Source of the DNA: Monilinia fructicola
Taxonomy: Eukaryota; Ascomycota; Leotiomycetes; Helotiales; Sclerotiniaceae
DNA: 64,000 nucleotides
Reading direction: 5' to 3'
Assembly (NCBI GenBank): GCA_008692225.1
Contig: VICG01000003.1
Location: forward strand, 1,729,501 to 1,793,500
Positions 1 to 11,635 of the stretch are shown piece after piece. Under the pieces are notes generated by a model. That model searched no databases. It was not told where the DNA came from and worked only from the letters and a program-made list of their open reading frames with translations. Each line of letters starts with the position of its first letter. Position 1 is the stretch's first letter. The position numbers and the translations under genes were made by a program.

Positions 1-144
1 CTCGGATCTGTAAAGAAGGGGGGCTATCATATTAAAGCGGGGATGATTATTCCCCATTTGAAGCTATCCATATCTACGGTATGGATGCTGGATGTTTCAG
101 TGGATATTTGAGAAAGCAAGAGTAGGGCTACGCTTGCTAGATCT

Positions 145-216
145 GATGTCTAATGTCTAATGTCTAATGTCCAATGTCCAATGTCTAGTGTCTAGTGTCT
201 AGTGTCTAGTGTCTAC
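145..216. repeat. 7-bp minisatellite (ATGTCTA/GTGTCTA)
   Basis: About ten tandem copies of a 7-bp unit. The sequence shifts from ATGTCTA through ATGTCCA to GTGTCTA along the array, so variants are grouped in blocks. The array runs directly into a TACTCCGTAC motif at about 212-221. Confidence 0.9.
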
Positions 217-747
217 TCCGTACTTCTTGCCGTACTGTACCGGTACCGGTAATGGTAACCTGTCCTAATCCTTTTAAAATGGCATTGGATTTTGATATGT
301 ATCTACTGGGATTCCTGCGGTTGTTGTCTCAAGATAATGGTTGATTCTCTCTTCCTTTGTGTAGTGTCCCGACTACCCGAACTAATCTGGACCGGGAGTG
401 CTATGGAAGATGTATGTAGGATGCCGATGCACTACATGTAAAGCTGTGAAACCCTCGCACGGTACCGGTAGCATAAGTCGTAAAATATATATTGTAAGAG
501 AATTCTGGGAAAAATCAATCCTGAACCCTTGACTTGAAATTGCAGCGGTACCCCTTCGAAAGTTAAGGTTATTCGATTTTAGCATCCTTTTCCAGAACGG
601 ATCAAGCAAGCTTCAAAGCACTTGCCAATTAGCGATCTCTCACCCAATTCCCACTTCCCAATCCGCAATCCCTTCAAATGATATTGATATCAGACTTACT
701 CATAAGTGGACGTTTATCTTGAGCTTCTTGAATCACATCTTCACTTT

Positions 748-936
748 CACCATCATCACCATCATCACCATCATCACCATCATCACCATCATCACCATCA
801 TCACCATCATCACCATCATCACCATCATCACCATCATCACCATCATCACCATCATCACCATCATCACCATCATCACCATCATCATCATCACATCATCATC
901 ATCTTCTCTTCTTCTTCTTCTTCTTCTTCTTCTTCT
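748..936. repeat. 9-bp satellite CATCATCAC, then TTC/TCT run
   Basis: About 15 near-perfect copies of CATCATCAC (748-893) are followed by a TTC trinucleotide run (about 903-936). One frame reads as a pure histidine run, another as alternating Thr and Ile. Neither is flanked by coding-like sequence, so I treat this as simple-sequence DNA. Confidence 0.95.
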
Positions 937-1445
937 TCACATCTACCATACGCAGGTAGGTAGCCCAAGGTGATAATATTTAATATTTCATGCTCGAAAA
1001 GGAAAAGGTTGTATAAGACGATAACCAATGAAAACACAATCAAACTGATTCAAGGTTACATATGTTCTTCTCGGTATGGGATGAAGGAAAAAGGGTGACT
1101 CGCAATACCACAAAGAGAAATACTAATCAATCACACAAACCAACAACCTCATATCACATCACAAACATCAGATAGTCTCTTTCTATCCTTCAAGACAAAG
1201 CTTGTCACTTGAACGGCTGATGTGAAAGAGAAAACAGGTGCGTTCACTTTCCATCATACTGAAACCTGCAATCTCTTGGCAGTAGTGATTTCCTCGATTT
1301 AAATTATGTGAAATCTTGAACCCCATGAACTATCTCCCCCATCTTCCAGCTGACATGCCAGGTTTGAACTACATAGCTTTTGAGCACCTTAAACACCTCA
1401 AACTGCATGAGTGCTCCTATGTATTCATCGATCCAGATTCATGGT

Positions 1446-3100
1446 CTATCGCCGCGAGCGTGGCTTCCTTCCGATGCACACATACAATGGGAAGTACACC
1501 TTCAAAGGCAGAAATTAGCAACCGTTATCTTTCGGAATTTCTGGATTTTGCTTTCACCTTTAACGATGGGTCATTAGCCTCCCTTCGAGCTTGTGCCACT
1601 AAGAGCTGGACATCTTGGATGGCCATTCTGACATTTGTTAGATCGGAAAGCGTCAATGGGAAACAGATTATTACCCTAGTCTCTCTGTGAATGGGTACAC
1701 GGCGATGGAACCTAGAAATAGCTGCACATTTTCTCTGTTGGCAGTGCCAATATCAAACTCCCTGGGATCTATTATAGCGTTACTAGCGTGCTTCTTTGTC
1801 CAATTGCTGTTTACTGACCAGTTGACCACTGCAAAATTATTCTAGTTAGCATTGCGCTATTAACGTGTACAGGTCTCAACACGGAACGATTACTTGTTTC
1901 CAAGTGGAGACGCGAGACCGCAGTTATTGGAAAACTGCCACACAGTATCTAGATTTTGAACAGTGTGAAATCGGAAGCTTACACCACAAGTGTGGAGGGG
2001 AATCATTCTATGTTCAATGTCGACAAATCCGGCAGCTCTCATCATATCTGGAAGTCGAACCGCTACACGAAGGTCCTTGACGCCATTCAAACTCTCGAGG
2101 TATCTAGTGCTCCACTGTCTAAGTGCATGGGCTTGTTTGGGTTCATCAGAAAAAAACCTCTTTTGACCTCTACGTATGGAAACTTACCATCCGTAAGGCT
2201 TCCATTATCTGATTGGGCATTGTGGTAGAGTTCCACTAGCTGGCACCATCCTCCAGGTCGAATAACACGAAACATATCTCGAAGATATCCAGCCCATCTA
2301 TTCACGTGTATAGCTGCAGCCATCAATCGACTATGAACGAGATCGAAGTTGTGGGCTTGAAAGGTGAATCTGTTTGATGAGGTCAGACCTCTTTAGCATG
2401 TATATTTTGAGGACGAACCGATTGTTAAGGTCATCTACTTGCAAATACAAGTTTGCGGGTACTGTCTCTGGCTGGAACGGGTAAATATCAATCGCTATAA
2501 CCTGCGCAAACATCAGCACTCAACCACCCGGATGGTTTCTATGGTTTTTTATTTGCCAACTTGCTCCCCTCCTTCCCAAACCAATTTTCTGGACAGATGA
2601 TCGATCTTCAAAATCATTTCCAATCCAGGACAAGTCATGCCACGTCTTTATTGTGATGATATGTAGGGGGGGAGGGAGAGCCACCTCGCATCCAGGATTT
2701 TGTGTTGCAACATCGATAGCCCAGCTGGCTGTTCCGTAACCACAGTCCAAAATTCTTCTTGGTCTGTTCAAAGTCGGAAACAGTAGACGATTGTCAAATA
2801 CTCTGTTCAAGACTGCATTCCAAACACGCAGCCTCTCCAGTTCGTCCTATATCGATATCTTAGTTGAATCTTCTTAGAGTACTATCCGCTAGCTGGCCCT
2901 GTTACCTCATCGATAGGCTGGAAGTAAGATAAATTCGTTATGGCATACTGCTGGAAGTCCCGATTGTGGTATGTGACCGTTTCGAAATAAGTATTATCAA
3001 CTTCGATTGTCTGAGATTCGGGATGGCTGTGATGGAAAGGTATTCCCTTAGCAATTTGTCGTTCCGGCGTATACAGTATTCAGGGAACCTACCTCGCCAT
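1446..3100 (-). CDS. LaeA-like SAM-dependent methyltransferase, 10 exons
   Basis: Predicted S-adenosylmethionine-dependent methyltransferase of the LaeA-like family, which is common in filamentous fungi and often linked to secondary metabolism; its substrate is unknown. Reading splice sites by hand gives ten exons: 3093-3100, 2906-3026, 2685-2846, 2419-2501, 2188-2369, 1983-2131, 1819-1828, 1675-1768, 1558-1627 and 1446-1499. Phases agree throughout and the product is 310 residues. Family motifs in order: YFETVTYHNRDFQQY near the N-terminus, ILDCGYGTASWAIDVA (SAM motif I, about residue 75), FDLVHSRLM, VIRPGGWCQLVE, WSTDPREFDIG, and YFPLYVCIGRKP at the end. Exon 1 is 8 nt and exon 7 is 10 nt; exon 7 encodes WST of the conserved WSTDPRE motif. 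No stop or frameshift is seen, so the gene looks functional. The first exon is the least certain part. Motif I has Cys and Tyr where relatives often have Val and Thr. Confidence 0.82.
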
Positions 3101-6100
3101 TCTCGATCTTTTTCGAGGTCTAATAACCAGGAGATGTGCCTTTGTTGTTTTGAAAACTCTCCTTTGATGCAGCTGGTGGGGGTTAAAAAATCGGTATAGT
3201 TTATGTTATCAAGTCTTGGTTTTAGAGTCGTCTTTTGAGCAATTAGCGATCCACACAATCCTTCTTAGGTCTACAATACTCGACATCGAATATCCCTCCC
3301 GCAGAAATAACCATGTATCTCTATTCATTATTCATTCGTCAACTCTTTCAAGCATGGCTTGGTCGGTCAAAAACGGTTGTTCGCGGTTTCTATATTGGGC
3401 TCTACATGGCTTGCATTCATTCATTCCTCCACTAATGGTAGGAAATCCATGGTGTACTGCATATATCAAGACCGAAAATCGCAGTTTAGAACAACAGACA
3501 AGACCCACAGAAAGCGATTCCCGAGACAAACTCCAATGGAGCTGGTTATAGAGTCGAAAAAACCACTGGCCAGCAGCACCTTTCAAATTTCGTCCCCTTA
3601 ATGAGCGGGCTTCATGTCGGGTTTCAGTAATGAAGGTCGATGAAAATCGTCGGCTGGTTGTTTTACTCTGCAAGATTATGCACTGGTAAAGTGCTCTCAT
3701 TCTTACACCACCAATTTCCACCAAAACTTGAAAACGAGTGAACCTGCTCTGCGGCCTCTCAAACTCACCAATGAACCAGAAGCGGGGCAATGAGGTCTTC
3801 AAATTTGTATCGACCATGCACGCCGCCTTTGCACGCACCATAGTCGGTTCTGTTTTGTGCTACTGATCAACAAACTGTAGTTGAACTGTACTAAATCGAG
3901 ATTTGGTCATTTTTATATAATCCTGAATAAGTTTACCACACCAACGAAGATAGCCAGACCATCATATCCCGCTGACAGGGACCTAAGGGACTAAGCGTGG
4001 AGCCCCACTGCCTTATTGACCCAAGTTTGCGTTGCAGAAATAACTCGAATGCTATACAATTCACCGAGCTGGTGATTGTGTGGATTGATGTTTTGTGTTC
4101 AGATTGAGAAGCCAGTGAGGAAACGGCAAGAATACAATCACGAGGTACGAAATAGACTCAAGCCATGATTTAATATTACTTACAGCAGCAATTCTCAATC
4201 ATTTCACATAATGTTTGACCTACAGGCATCCCAATAAAAGATGTGTACGGCGTGTTTCTACTGACTGCATGTTCAAATTGTGGGAGACCCATTGTATGTT
4301 ATTATGTTAGACATGGTACTTCCAATACCAAGAACTAAATGCCGCTCTGGCTCGGGCCGCCAATTTCTGAACTATCAGCACACATCTTTAGCTAATCATT
4401 CATCCTTGTGGATAGCCGAGCTACAGCATACATGAGATATGCTGGCACGCAGTGGAGCCAGAAAAAATGAACCAGTTCATTGGAACGAACCCCCTCAAGT
4501 ATCGTTCACACCACATCCAATTACAACCTCAAGCAGAGTATGTTCATGATCAACGAAGGTCATATCGGAGAGACGTATTATAAGCTTATTGGAGGGTGGT
4601 CAACTGGAACCACGAATCTACCACACGTTCTGGAATAACGGTTGACTTCAGGAAGTCCCGTACTTGGACTTTTCTGGTTCGTTGATTGCATAACCCCGTG
4701 GAACATATTGCACAGTCCAACGATTGCAATCTGGCCCGTTTTTACGGGGTAGATACAATTACATCCGTTTTGTCTTCCACCACTATATCATACGACAACG
4801 ACATGCGCTTGGACGTCAGGTACCTGGGATCGTAGGACAGCGCATACTGTATAGAGGCTGCATAGACGACTTCCTTGTTCGAATAGACTTAACGCTTCGA
4901 AGTTGCAATACTCGGCCGAGAGGCACGGGCCGTGTCGATAAAAATACATCATAGGACTTCTATAGACCAGCGATCCTTCCAGTCCTCCAATCGTCTTTTT
5001 GCCACGGTGGGGTTCTTTCAGTACACCAGGACTTTCTCTAATAAGCACATACAGAATACAAGCCAATGGAGCTATTCTTAATGCTAAGTGCATCCAATTC
5101 CCAGAAACTTTTGAAGCGAGGTTCACCCGCCTGAGATCTCGGGACTTAATCTTAAGTTCAGTTTCTGCCGAACATGTTAAGCTTCCGTTTTTGGACGGAT
5201 CAATTGAGACCCATTGTTTCATGAAGCTGTTTGAATGTATTGGAGGGAGCATGGGTTTCAACCAATGCCGAAAATTATTGCTCGCGTGTACATGCTCCAC
5301 AGCGCACCTGCATGATTGAAATGATAATTTTAAGCATGGGGTTTAAACTATTGACCCGGAGCCTTTTGTCCTCAGCACTCAAGTCAGCCATCTACCATTT
5401 TCATTCGATGGGACATAGATGATCTGAAGCGGCGAAATATTTTAGGCCACGGAGAGAGCATATCCACTCTGATAATCGGACTAAGTTCACTGACATTCAG
5501 CGAGACCACCAAAACACGGATCGACAGAAATATTGAGATTCATACCTTGTTGATGTGAAGCCGCATCTAGATTCTTGATGGGACCCCCATATAGTCAGAT
5601 AAGTCGTCATTTGGAGGTTGGTGTTAATATGCTATGAGCATCAGAAGTTTGCACCTACAGTACTACCGCCATACAACTTCATCAAACACACCCGAACAAT
5701 GTGACCCGTCTTTGGAACTGTAATTCTTCGGCCGTGGAGGGATTGTGGTGGAACTTGACCGACTACAACTCCAGTGCGAGATGTGTTGCGCGGCAATTTA
5801 AAGGGTGCTTTGGGGCTGTTTATACAGTATCAGATTGAAAAAAAGTGTGCTGGTGTGGATTCATTGGGTTCAGCGAGTTCAGCTCACATTCAGTTACGTT
5901 GACGACAGTGGCTTTGAATGTTGTAAGTTGTGGCCGGGGGGAGGGGAGGTCCACTGGTGGGAATGAAAATCTCTAGGGTTGGGGCTTGCCAAGGTCTTGA
6001 AATACCTAGTCTTGGAAAATCCCGAAAGGGGGTGACACTCTGGATGGAATCTCTGCGATCGTATTTATTTTGTGGGATTGATAAACAACACAGCCATGTT

Positions 6101-6466
6101 CCTTTACATGTATTGCTTTGTATCGGTTGATGATCCTCGAATACAAGTTTATGACCCATGTTCCACGATTGACTACGAGGGAGACCCTCATCTACTCATT
6201 TACATTCTGACACTGAAATTATTATGGAGACCAGCATGCATGCATGGAAATCTATCGTGTGTAGGTTGCAAAATGATTTCATATTGATCTCTATGCATCA
6301 TTCTCCCCTTTTGCTTTTGGTACGCAACATCCTTTGATACTGCATCTGAATACATTATGCCGTGAATGACTAAAGAAGACCGTCCCCGAAATCTCCAAAA
6401 ACGCCGTGCGTTATTCCATTATAGTAAACTTGAAATAGAATTTTACCTTGAATATCAGTGGGTATT
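3101..6466. other. Gene-poor region with two unrecognised ORFs
   Basis: About 3.4 kb without a recognisable gene. Two minus-strand frames of about 170 residues stand out. One (3332-3841) may contain short introns, since GTGAGT and TTGCAG-like sites are present. The other (4788-5300) has one hydrophobic stretch (ALRIAPLACILYVLI). I recognise neither and see no motif. Both could be chance frames or decayed genes. Confidence 0.4.
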
Positions 6467-8588
6467 TTAACGGCTGTTTGTCTTGCCGATGCTGCGTTTG
6501 CCGGAGAACTGATTGATTATATGTTAGTAAAGTGTTTGTGAAATCGTTTGAGAAGCCCACTTGAGACATGGTCGAAAATCGAAATGTGACTAGAACAAGA
6601 AAGGGGGTTAAACATACCAAATGCTTTGGTCTGACACCAGCAACGTGCCTATCGGCTTCACCCTGTCTCGCCATACGATTCATCTTTCTCTGGCCGAGTT
6701 TCTGAGCACGCTCAGCCTTCGTCCTGGACTCCTCGTTTCCTGCAACACCATCGTCTCTTCTATTGGCTTGGCTTCTTGCTCTGCTCTTTGCACGCATCTT
6801 AGCCTCATAATCAGGATCATCGATATCCATAGCATCTTCAGTTGTTGCGCGACTGCGCACTTGACTGCGGCCTCTAGATTGGGAGCGTGCACGGGCGACA
6901 AGAGATGTGGTATCGTGACCGAGCGAGTCGAGGTGTGGTCTTCCATCTCGGAAAGCTTCTTGCGAGTGGCAGAGCGGGGAATGAGGGCACGGTTCTTGAG
7001 GGATTTCCTCATCTTGGCTTCGTTCTTGATGAGTTCGCGTTTCTCGCGGATGAGATTAGCCTTCATTCGGATCTCAGCATCTTCAGCATCCTCGAGATCA
7101 TCATCAGAATCGTAATATCCTTCTGCCTCAAGCTTCTCCTCTTCCTCTTCCAACGCGGCCAACTTGGATTCGATATCTGGGTCTACGAAATCGTAAACGT
7201 TTTTGCCGTCGAAGATTTCAGGGATCTTGTCGTGCTTCCATTCGTCGTTCTCGAGCATATATTTGTCCTTCAAGTCTACATTGTAAACACCAGCTCCGCC
7301 ATTCTCTTCCTCGATATCACGAGCAAGCTTAATGCGCTCTGGGTCATTCTTATCATACTTCTTCTTGGCCAAGGCAGCTTCTGGAATGAAAGCCTCTCGA
7401 ACAACACCACCCATAGGTCTCGCGACGTGAATTCTTGCGAGAACGTCGCCTAATCTTCCACCAACAGCACCACTGCTGCTTGTGCCAGCCTTGAGCTTTT
7501 GAGCAACACGATCCGCGATCAGACGCTCGCACGCGGCATTCTTGACTTCCTGGACTCCCTCGGCGGTTGTGCAGGAGAGTTGCAATAACTCAACATCTCC
7601 CGGTTTGAGGAGTGCCTGGAGTTGAGCCTGAGTCTCAGGATCCAGGTCTTCAGGACGTGTAACATCGATTTTGTTGATAACAATGAAAACGAGCTTATTT
7701 GCGAAAAGAGGTTTGATACTTTGGAAAAGTTGCATTTGCGCCTGGACAGTGTAGCCGCACTGTTCAGATAAGTCCATAAAGTAAAGAATGGCAGATCTCA
7801 AATGCGCAATGGCGGTGATGGATTGCATTTCAATTGTGTTCATCTCTTCCAAAGGATGATCCAATATACCGGGGGTATCAATCGCTTGGAATCGTAGATA
7901 TTTGTAGTCGAAATGACCAACAAACAAACTCTTGGTAGTGAAGGCATATGGCTGAACATCGACATCAGCCCTAGTGACACTCTTCAAGAAACTAGACTTT
8001 CCAACATTGGGATAACCACAGATCAAAAGTGTTCTTGTATTTGGATCAATCGATGGAAGACGACCCAGATGTTGACGAACTTGATCGAGATACAAGAGAG
8101 GATCTTTTAATCTTCTGCAAATGGTGGCCATTCGTCCCAATGCAGCACGCTTGAGTTGTTTACATTGGAAAAGGGATTGACCATATTTAAGAAGTCGAAC
8201 ATAATCGCGTGAAACAATCTCGATAAGATGTTTAGCGGTAGACAATTGTCCTAGAGCAATTCGGAAATGGTCGGCATCGTAGAGAGTATTGAGGAGATCT
8301 TTGTGGAATGGATGAATATCTTGTAGTCGTGGGAATCCGTCCAGAATAAGGGACAACTTCTCGGAGAAAGTCTCTGCTGTAAATTTTGACCTTTCTGGTA
8401 TAGAATCCTGAAATGAGTTAGTTGAAAATATCGTCTCAGAGGCAAAAAAGTCCTATACCTCTAATTCTCGTGATTGCGAAGCCGGAACGAATTTGCGTAG
8501 GCAATCGTCGCTGTGTTCTGCTCAATACAATGTCGAGAAATTCCTGGGAGGTTGGAACCGGTTGAATATCCTTCCATGTGGTCTTCAT
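6467..8588 (-). CDS. NOG1: Nucleolar GTP-binding protein 1 (two frame-breaking insertions)
   Basis: Nog1 is an essential nucleolar GTPase of 60S ribosomal subunit assembly. Exons: 8459-8588, 6618-8407 and 6467-6508. The N-terminus ([17 protein letters not shown]), the G1 motif GYPNVGKSS, the DTPG motif, NKID and the C-terminal [11 protein letters not shown] are all present. The corrected product would be about 652 residues, the usual family length. The frame is broken twice. A run of four A (plus-strand 8384-8387) sits where three would keep FYTRKVK joined to [10 protein letters not shown] duplicated dinucleotide at about 6931-6938 separates SEMEDH from [10 protein letters not shown]. Together they add exactly three bases, so both ends share a frame. 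A cryptic acceptor inside exon 2 could bypass the first break but would delete the conserved FYTRKVK. An essential single-copy gene with two such indels points to consensus errors. It is divergent from URA5. Confidence 0.93.
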
Positions 8589-9799
8589 GATGGGCAAAAG
8601 AAGAACAAAAAATTGTTGGTTGATTTGTCGATTTGTTGATGGGGATGTTCAAGATGTTCAAGAACTCGCCTTGAAGTTCTCGATAAGAATTTGGATAATT
8701 TTTTTTGCTTTATTGTCTAAGAAAATAATGGCACTAGTGTAATCTTATCGCTAACCGAGAATTTCCCCAACTGCAGATTGAAAGGTGTGAGTTTATCACT
8801 AGCTGGGTCTTTCTAATCGTACCTATCAGATGTTTTTACTAGATAGGTAAAGGTTATAATAATGGATTCAAAGAATCAACCTTAGAGAAATGTAGAGTTA
8901 TATTATATAAATGTTATATCTATACTAAAGAATATTTGAAATGAAAAAACATAAACTTTAAGGCCTTATATATTTAGTTATAAGTAAATAGCGGAAATTT
9001 TAATTAGTCGATTATTAGTAAGCAAAAAAGCCCTAAATTTTTAATATCGACTTTTCGTTTTGTTTTTAACGCTTAGTTATTTAAATTATTTAGACTTTTT
9101 TAAAGAGTATTAAACTATAGTAGAACTCGATGATACTAGAATCCTAATTATACTAGAAAGATTTTCTAATTTTATTTAATTTATATAAAAGTACTACTAC
9201 TCGTGGAAATAAAATATTTAATTAGACTTTAAATTCGTTAAATTTTATTTTCTAATAAGGGCTAGCCCCTAAACCCCTATTCCTTACTTCGTTTAAGGCT
9301 AATAAAATTCTACGAATTCAAAATACAAAAATTAATTTTCCGCGAGTGCTAGTATTAATAATAATAATAATAATAATTTATATAGTTTTATTAAGCCTTT
9401 ATTAAATAATTATAAGTTTTATATTCGCCTATATCCCTTTTAAGATCCGCACGAGTATTTATTATTTAAAATACTTAAGATATTCTTAAAAGAAATCTAT
9501 TAAAGCCCTTTAATAAATGAAACAAAAATTAAAAAGATACTAGATTAGGTCTAATGTGCTGCGACCCTAAGTCCCATTATGTACTATAGCCGAGCATTTC
9601 CAAAAAAAAAAAAAAATTCCGCTCGAGACCTCTGATAATTATCGTAAAAACGAAAGTAATTCATACTCTATATATCTCTTCAACGACGCACAAGCCATTT
9701 CAAGTTCCACTCACACAAGAACACAAGAACCTTACCCCTCACCTCACCTCACCCCTCACCTCACGCATTCACACAATCATCAATCATCAATCATCAATC
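8589..9799. other. NOG1-URA5 intergenic with AT-rich island
   Basis: About 8.8-9.6 kb is strongly AT-rich with no open frame, and looks like RIP-decayed repeat DNA. It contains one copy of the foldback MITE (9194-9352) followed by a short TAA run. A poly-A run lies at about 9602-9616. The last 100 bp before URA5 are a CT-rich stretch with CCTCACCTCA repeats and tandem ATCAATC units running into the start codon, as in many fungal core promoters. Confidence 0.7.
9194..9352. mobile_element. Foldback MITE, copy 1 (TA target site)
   Basis: A 159-bp element related to the copy at 19795-19949. It has CTAC/CTAG ends, an inner right arm ending CCGCGAGTGCTAG, a central GGGCTAGCCCC palindrome, and TA on both flanks (9192-9193 and 9353-9354). 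The left arm is more diverged than the right. The right flank runs at once into a TAA microsatellite, exactly as in the other copy. It has no coding capacity and probably depended on a Tc1/mariner-type transposase, since the target site is TA. Confidence 0.75.
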
Positions 9800-10499
9800 A
9801 TGTCCGGCCTGTCGCCCTACAAAGCGGAATTCCTCAAAGCCGCCATCGATGGCGGGGTCCTGAAGTTCGGCCGCTTCGAACTAAAATCCAAACGAATCTC
9901 GCCCTACTTTTTCAACGCCGGCGACTTCTACCGCGCAGACCTCCTCCGCGCCATCTCCACCGCGTATGCGAAAGCCGTCATCGAAGCGCAAGAGGCAAAG
10001 GTGCTCGACTTCGACATTGTGTTTGGACCCGCGTACAAGGGGATCCCCTTGGCGACTGCTACGGTGGATAAGTTGGCGGCTCTGGATCCCAAGTATCATA
10101 CCTTGTGTTATTCGTTTGATAGGAAGGAGGCGAAGGATCATGGAGAGGGGAGGAAATATTGTGGGAGCTCCGTTGAAGGGAAAGAGGGTCTTGATTGTGG
10201 ATGATGTTGTGACGGCGGGGACTGCAAAGAGGGAGGCTATTGACAAGATTCGCAAGGAGGGTGGAATAGTGGCTGGCATCTTGGTGGCATTGGATCGCAT
10301 GGAGAAATTGCCATCGCCAAGTGGAGATGATAGCGCACCGATGCCAAGTGCGATTGGGGAGATCAGAAAAGAATATGGTATCCCAGTTCTGTCTATTTTG
10401 ACATTGGACGATATCATTGGAGGTCTCAATGGCATTGCGTCAGAGGAGAACATTCAGAGTATGGAGGAGTATAGGGCCAAGTACAAGGCCAGCGATTAA
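9800..10499 (+). CDS. URA5: Orotate phosphoribosyltransferase (one frame-breaking insertion)
   Basis: Converts orotate and PRPP to orotidine 5'-monophosphate in pyrimidine synthesis; cytosolic. The start is [19 protein letters not shown] and the family motifs [11 protein letters not shown] and [17 protein letters not shown] (PRPP-binding) are present, the latter in a different frame from the start. The break lies at a run of four G (10147-10150). Three G would join KDHGEG to [16 protein letters not shown] and give a 232-residue protein of normal length. As read, the protein stops at 10204, before the PRPP loop, and would be inactive, causing uracil auxotrophy. Because the rest is intact I favour a homopolymer miscount in the assembly. 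It has no introns and is convergent with the GNAT gene 137 bp downstream. Confidence 0.94.
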
Positions 10500-10636
10500 T
10501 AGATCTAATACCCTGTTCCTCAAGATACCCATAAATATATCACTTTACCAAGCCCTGAATTTCCCATGTGCTCTTTCTTTCCAAGTAACAATAATAGAAG
10601 AAGCCAGTGAACAGAGTTTTTAAAGGGTATCTCTCT

Positions 10637-11635
10637 TTAGCCATAGGCCGTTCGTGCTTCTGGGGTCTTAAGTTCATAAATCTTGACACGAGGTCAGCAT
10701 CTATTCAAGGGTTTCAAAAATATATGACTTACCAAGTCATACCAGCCGCCACCACCAAACTGTGCCTCACTCTTTCCCTTCTCCGTGAATCCGAGCGCCT
10801 TATAAAAGTTTATCTTGTGCTAAAGTAGATGTCAGTCAAGAAATCACTGGAGACAAAAGCTGCGATGTGAGCAGCCAAACATACACTGTGTGCAATGAGT
10901 GCTAACCTATCCGCAATTCCCGCACCATTCATTTGCTGCATATAAGCCGTCATGAGGATCCTACCCAGGCCTCGGCCTTGAAAAGCAGGTAAGATTGCAA
11001 CAGAGTGGATGACAATCGTTCGTCCATCTTCTTGATGGCCCAGACTTGTACGTGGAGGTTTGGTAGCCTCCCAGCCATCCGGGACTCCCATGGATGCGTC
11101 CGAAGCAGTCAAGTCATGTGTCTTGGCTGCAACGACATGACCAATCAGAACGCTAATCGCTCCATTCTTTCGACTTGTTTCGACGGGACGACCCGTGGAA
11201 AGAGTCTCAATCTCGGGATCGGAGCCCGGCATCATGGTGCAGAAAATACCCAGGCATAGCTCACCACATCTGGTAAGTCGATATCTAAGCTGTTTGACTG
11301 TTAGCCACGTCCAGAATTCCAAAGCGGATAGAGTCATGATATAGATCGCCCACCTTTTCTCTGGATGCCCTTTCATTTGGATCTGTGAAGGCGGTATTCT
11401 CGAGGGTCAAAACGGACTCCAAATCGGAGATGGTCAGAGGACGAGTGTACGGATGAATATCACGATGAGAATTGGGATACATATCGAGGTTTTTGATTTG
11501 TTGATCTTGAGGTATAATGACGAAGCCCTTTTGGAGTTCTTGCTGGTCGTCGTATTGTCGTGGCGTGACTGGATGGGGACTCTCGGACATCACAGGTGTT
11601 TGAGGTGTGCCTTCACGTTGTTCGATTTCCGACAT
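10637..11635 (-). CDS. GNAT N-acetyltransferase (polyamine/arylalkylamine type)
   Basis: Transfers acetyl from acetyl-CoA to an amine; the closest familiar family is the fungal polyamine/serotonin acetyltransferase (yeast Paa1-like) group. Four exons fit in phase: 11354-11635, 10885-11289, 10733-10819 and 10637-10681, giving 272 residues. The GNAT motif A is clear (VAILPAFQGRGLGRILM, residues about 175-195) and motif B follows as INFYKALGFTEKG. The last exon adds IYELKTPEARTAYG. The first 60 residues are polar, rich in Pro and Gln, and probably disordered. The substrate cannot be told from sequence. Convergent with URA5. Confidence 0.85.

Larger units (their letters stand above)
1..1445. other. 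Intergenic region with two tandem repeats
   Basis: I see no convincing gene here. The region holds a 7-bp minisatellite (145-216) and a 9-bp satellite (about 748-893) followed by a TTC run. The open frames across the satellite are poly-His or Thr-Ile products of the repeat itself and carry no domain. The right edge abuts the 3' end of the LaeA-like gene. Confidence 0.6.

Noticed and set aside
145..900. Regular repeats that might suggest a CRISPR array
   Set aside because: Units are 7 or 9 bp with no spacers, and the sequence is eukaryotic.
706..973. Poly-His and Thr/Ile open frames of about 85 residues
   Set aside because: They are direct products of the CATCATCAC satellite and have no flanking coding sequence.
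3332..3841. 169-residue minus-strand frame as a gene
   Set aside because: No recognisable motif, uncertain introns and no support beyond being open.
4788..5300. 170-residue minus-strand frame as a gene
   Set aside because: Only one hydrophobic stretch and no family; a plus-strand frame overlaps it, so chance is likely.
6680..6940. C-terminal tail of the long NOG1 frame as read
   Set aside because: It is out-of-frame translation after the dinucleotide insertion; the conserved Nog1 C-terminus lies in the next frame.
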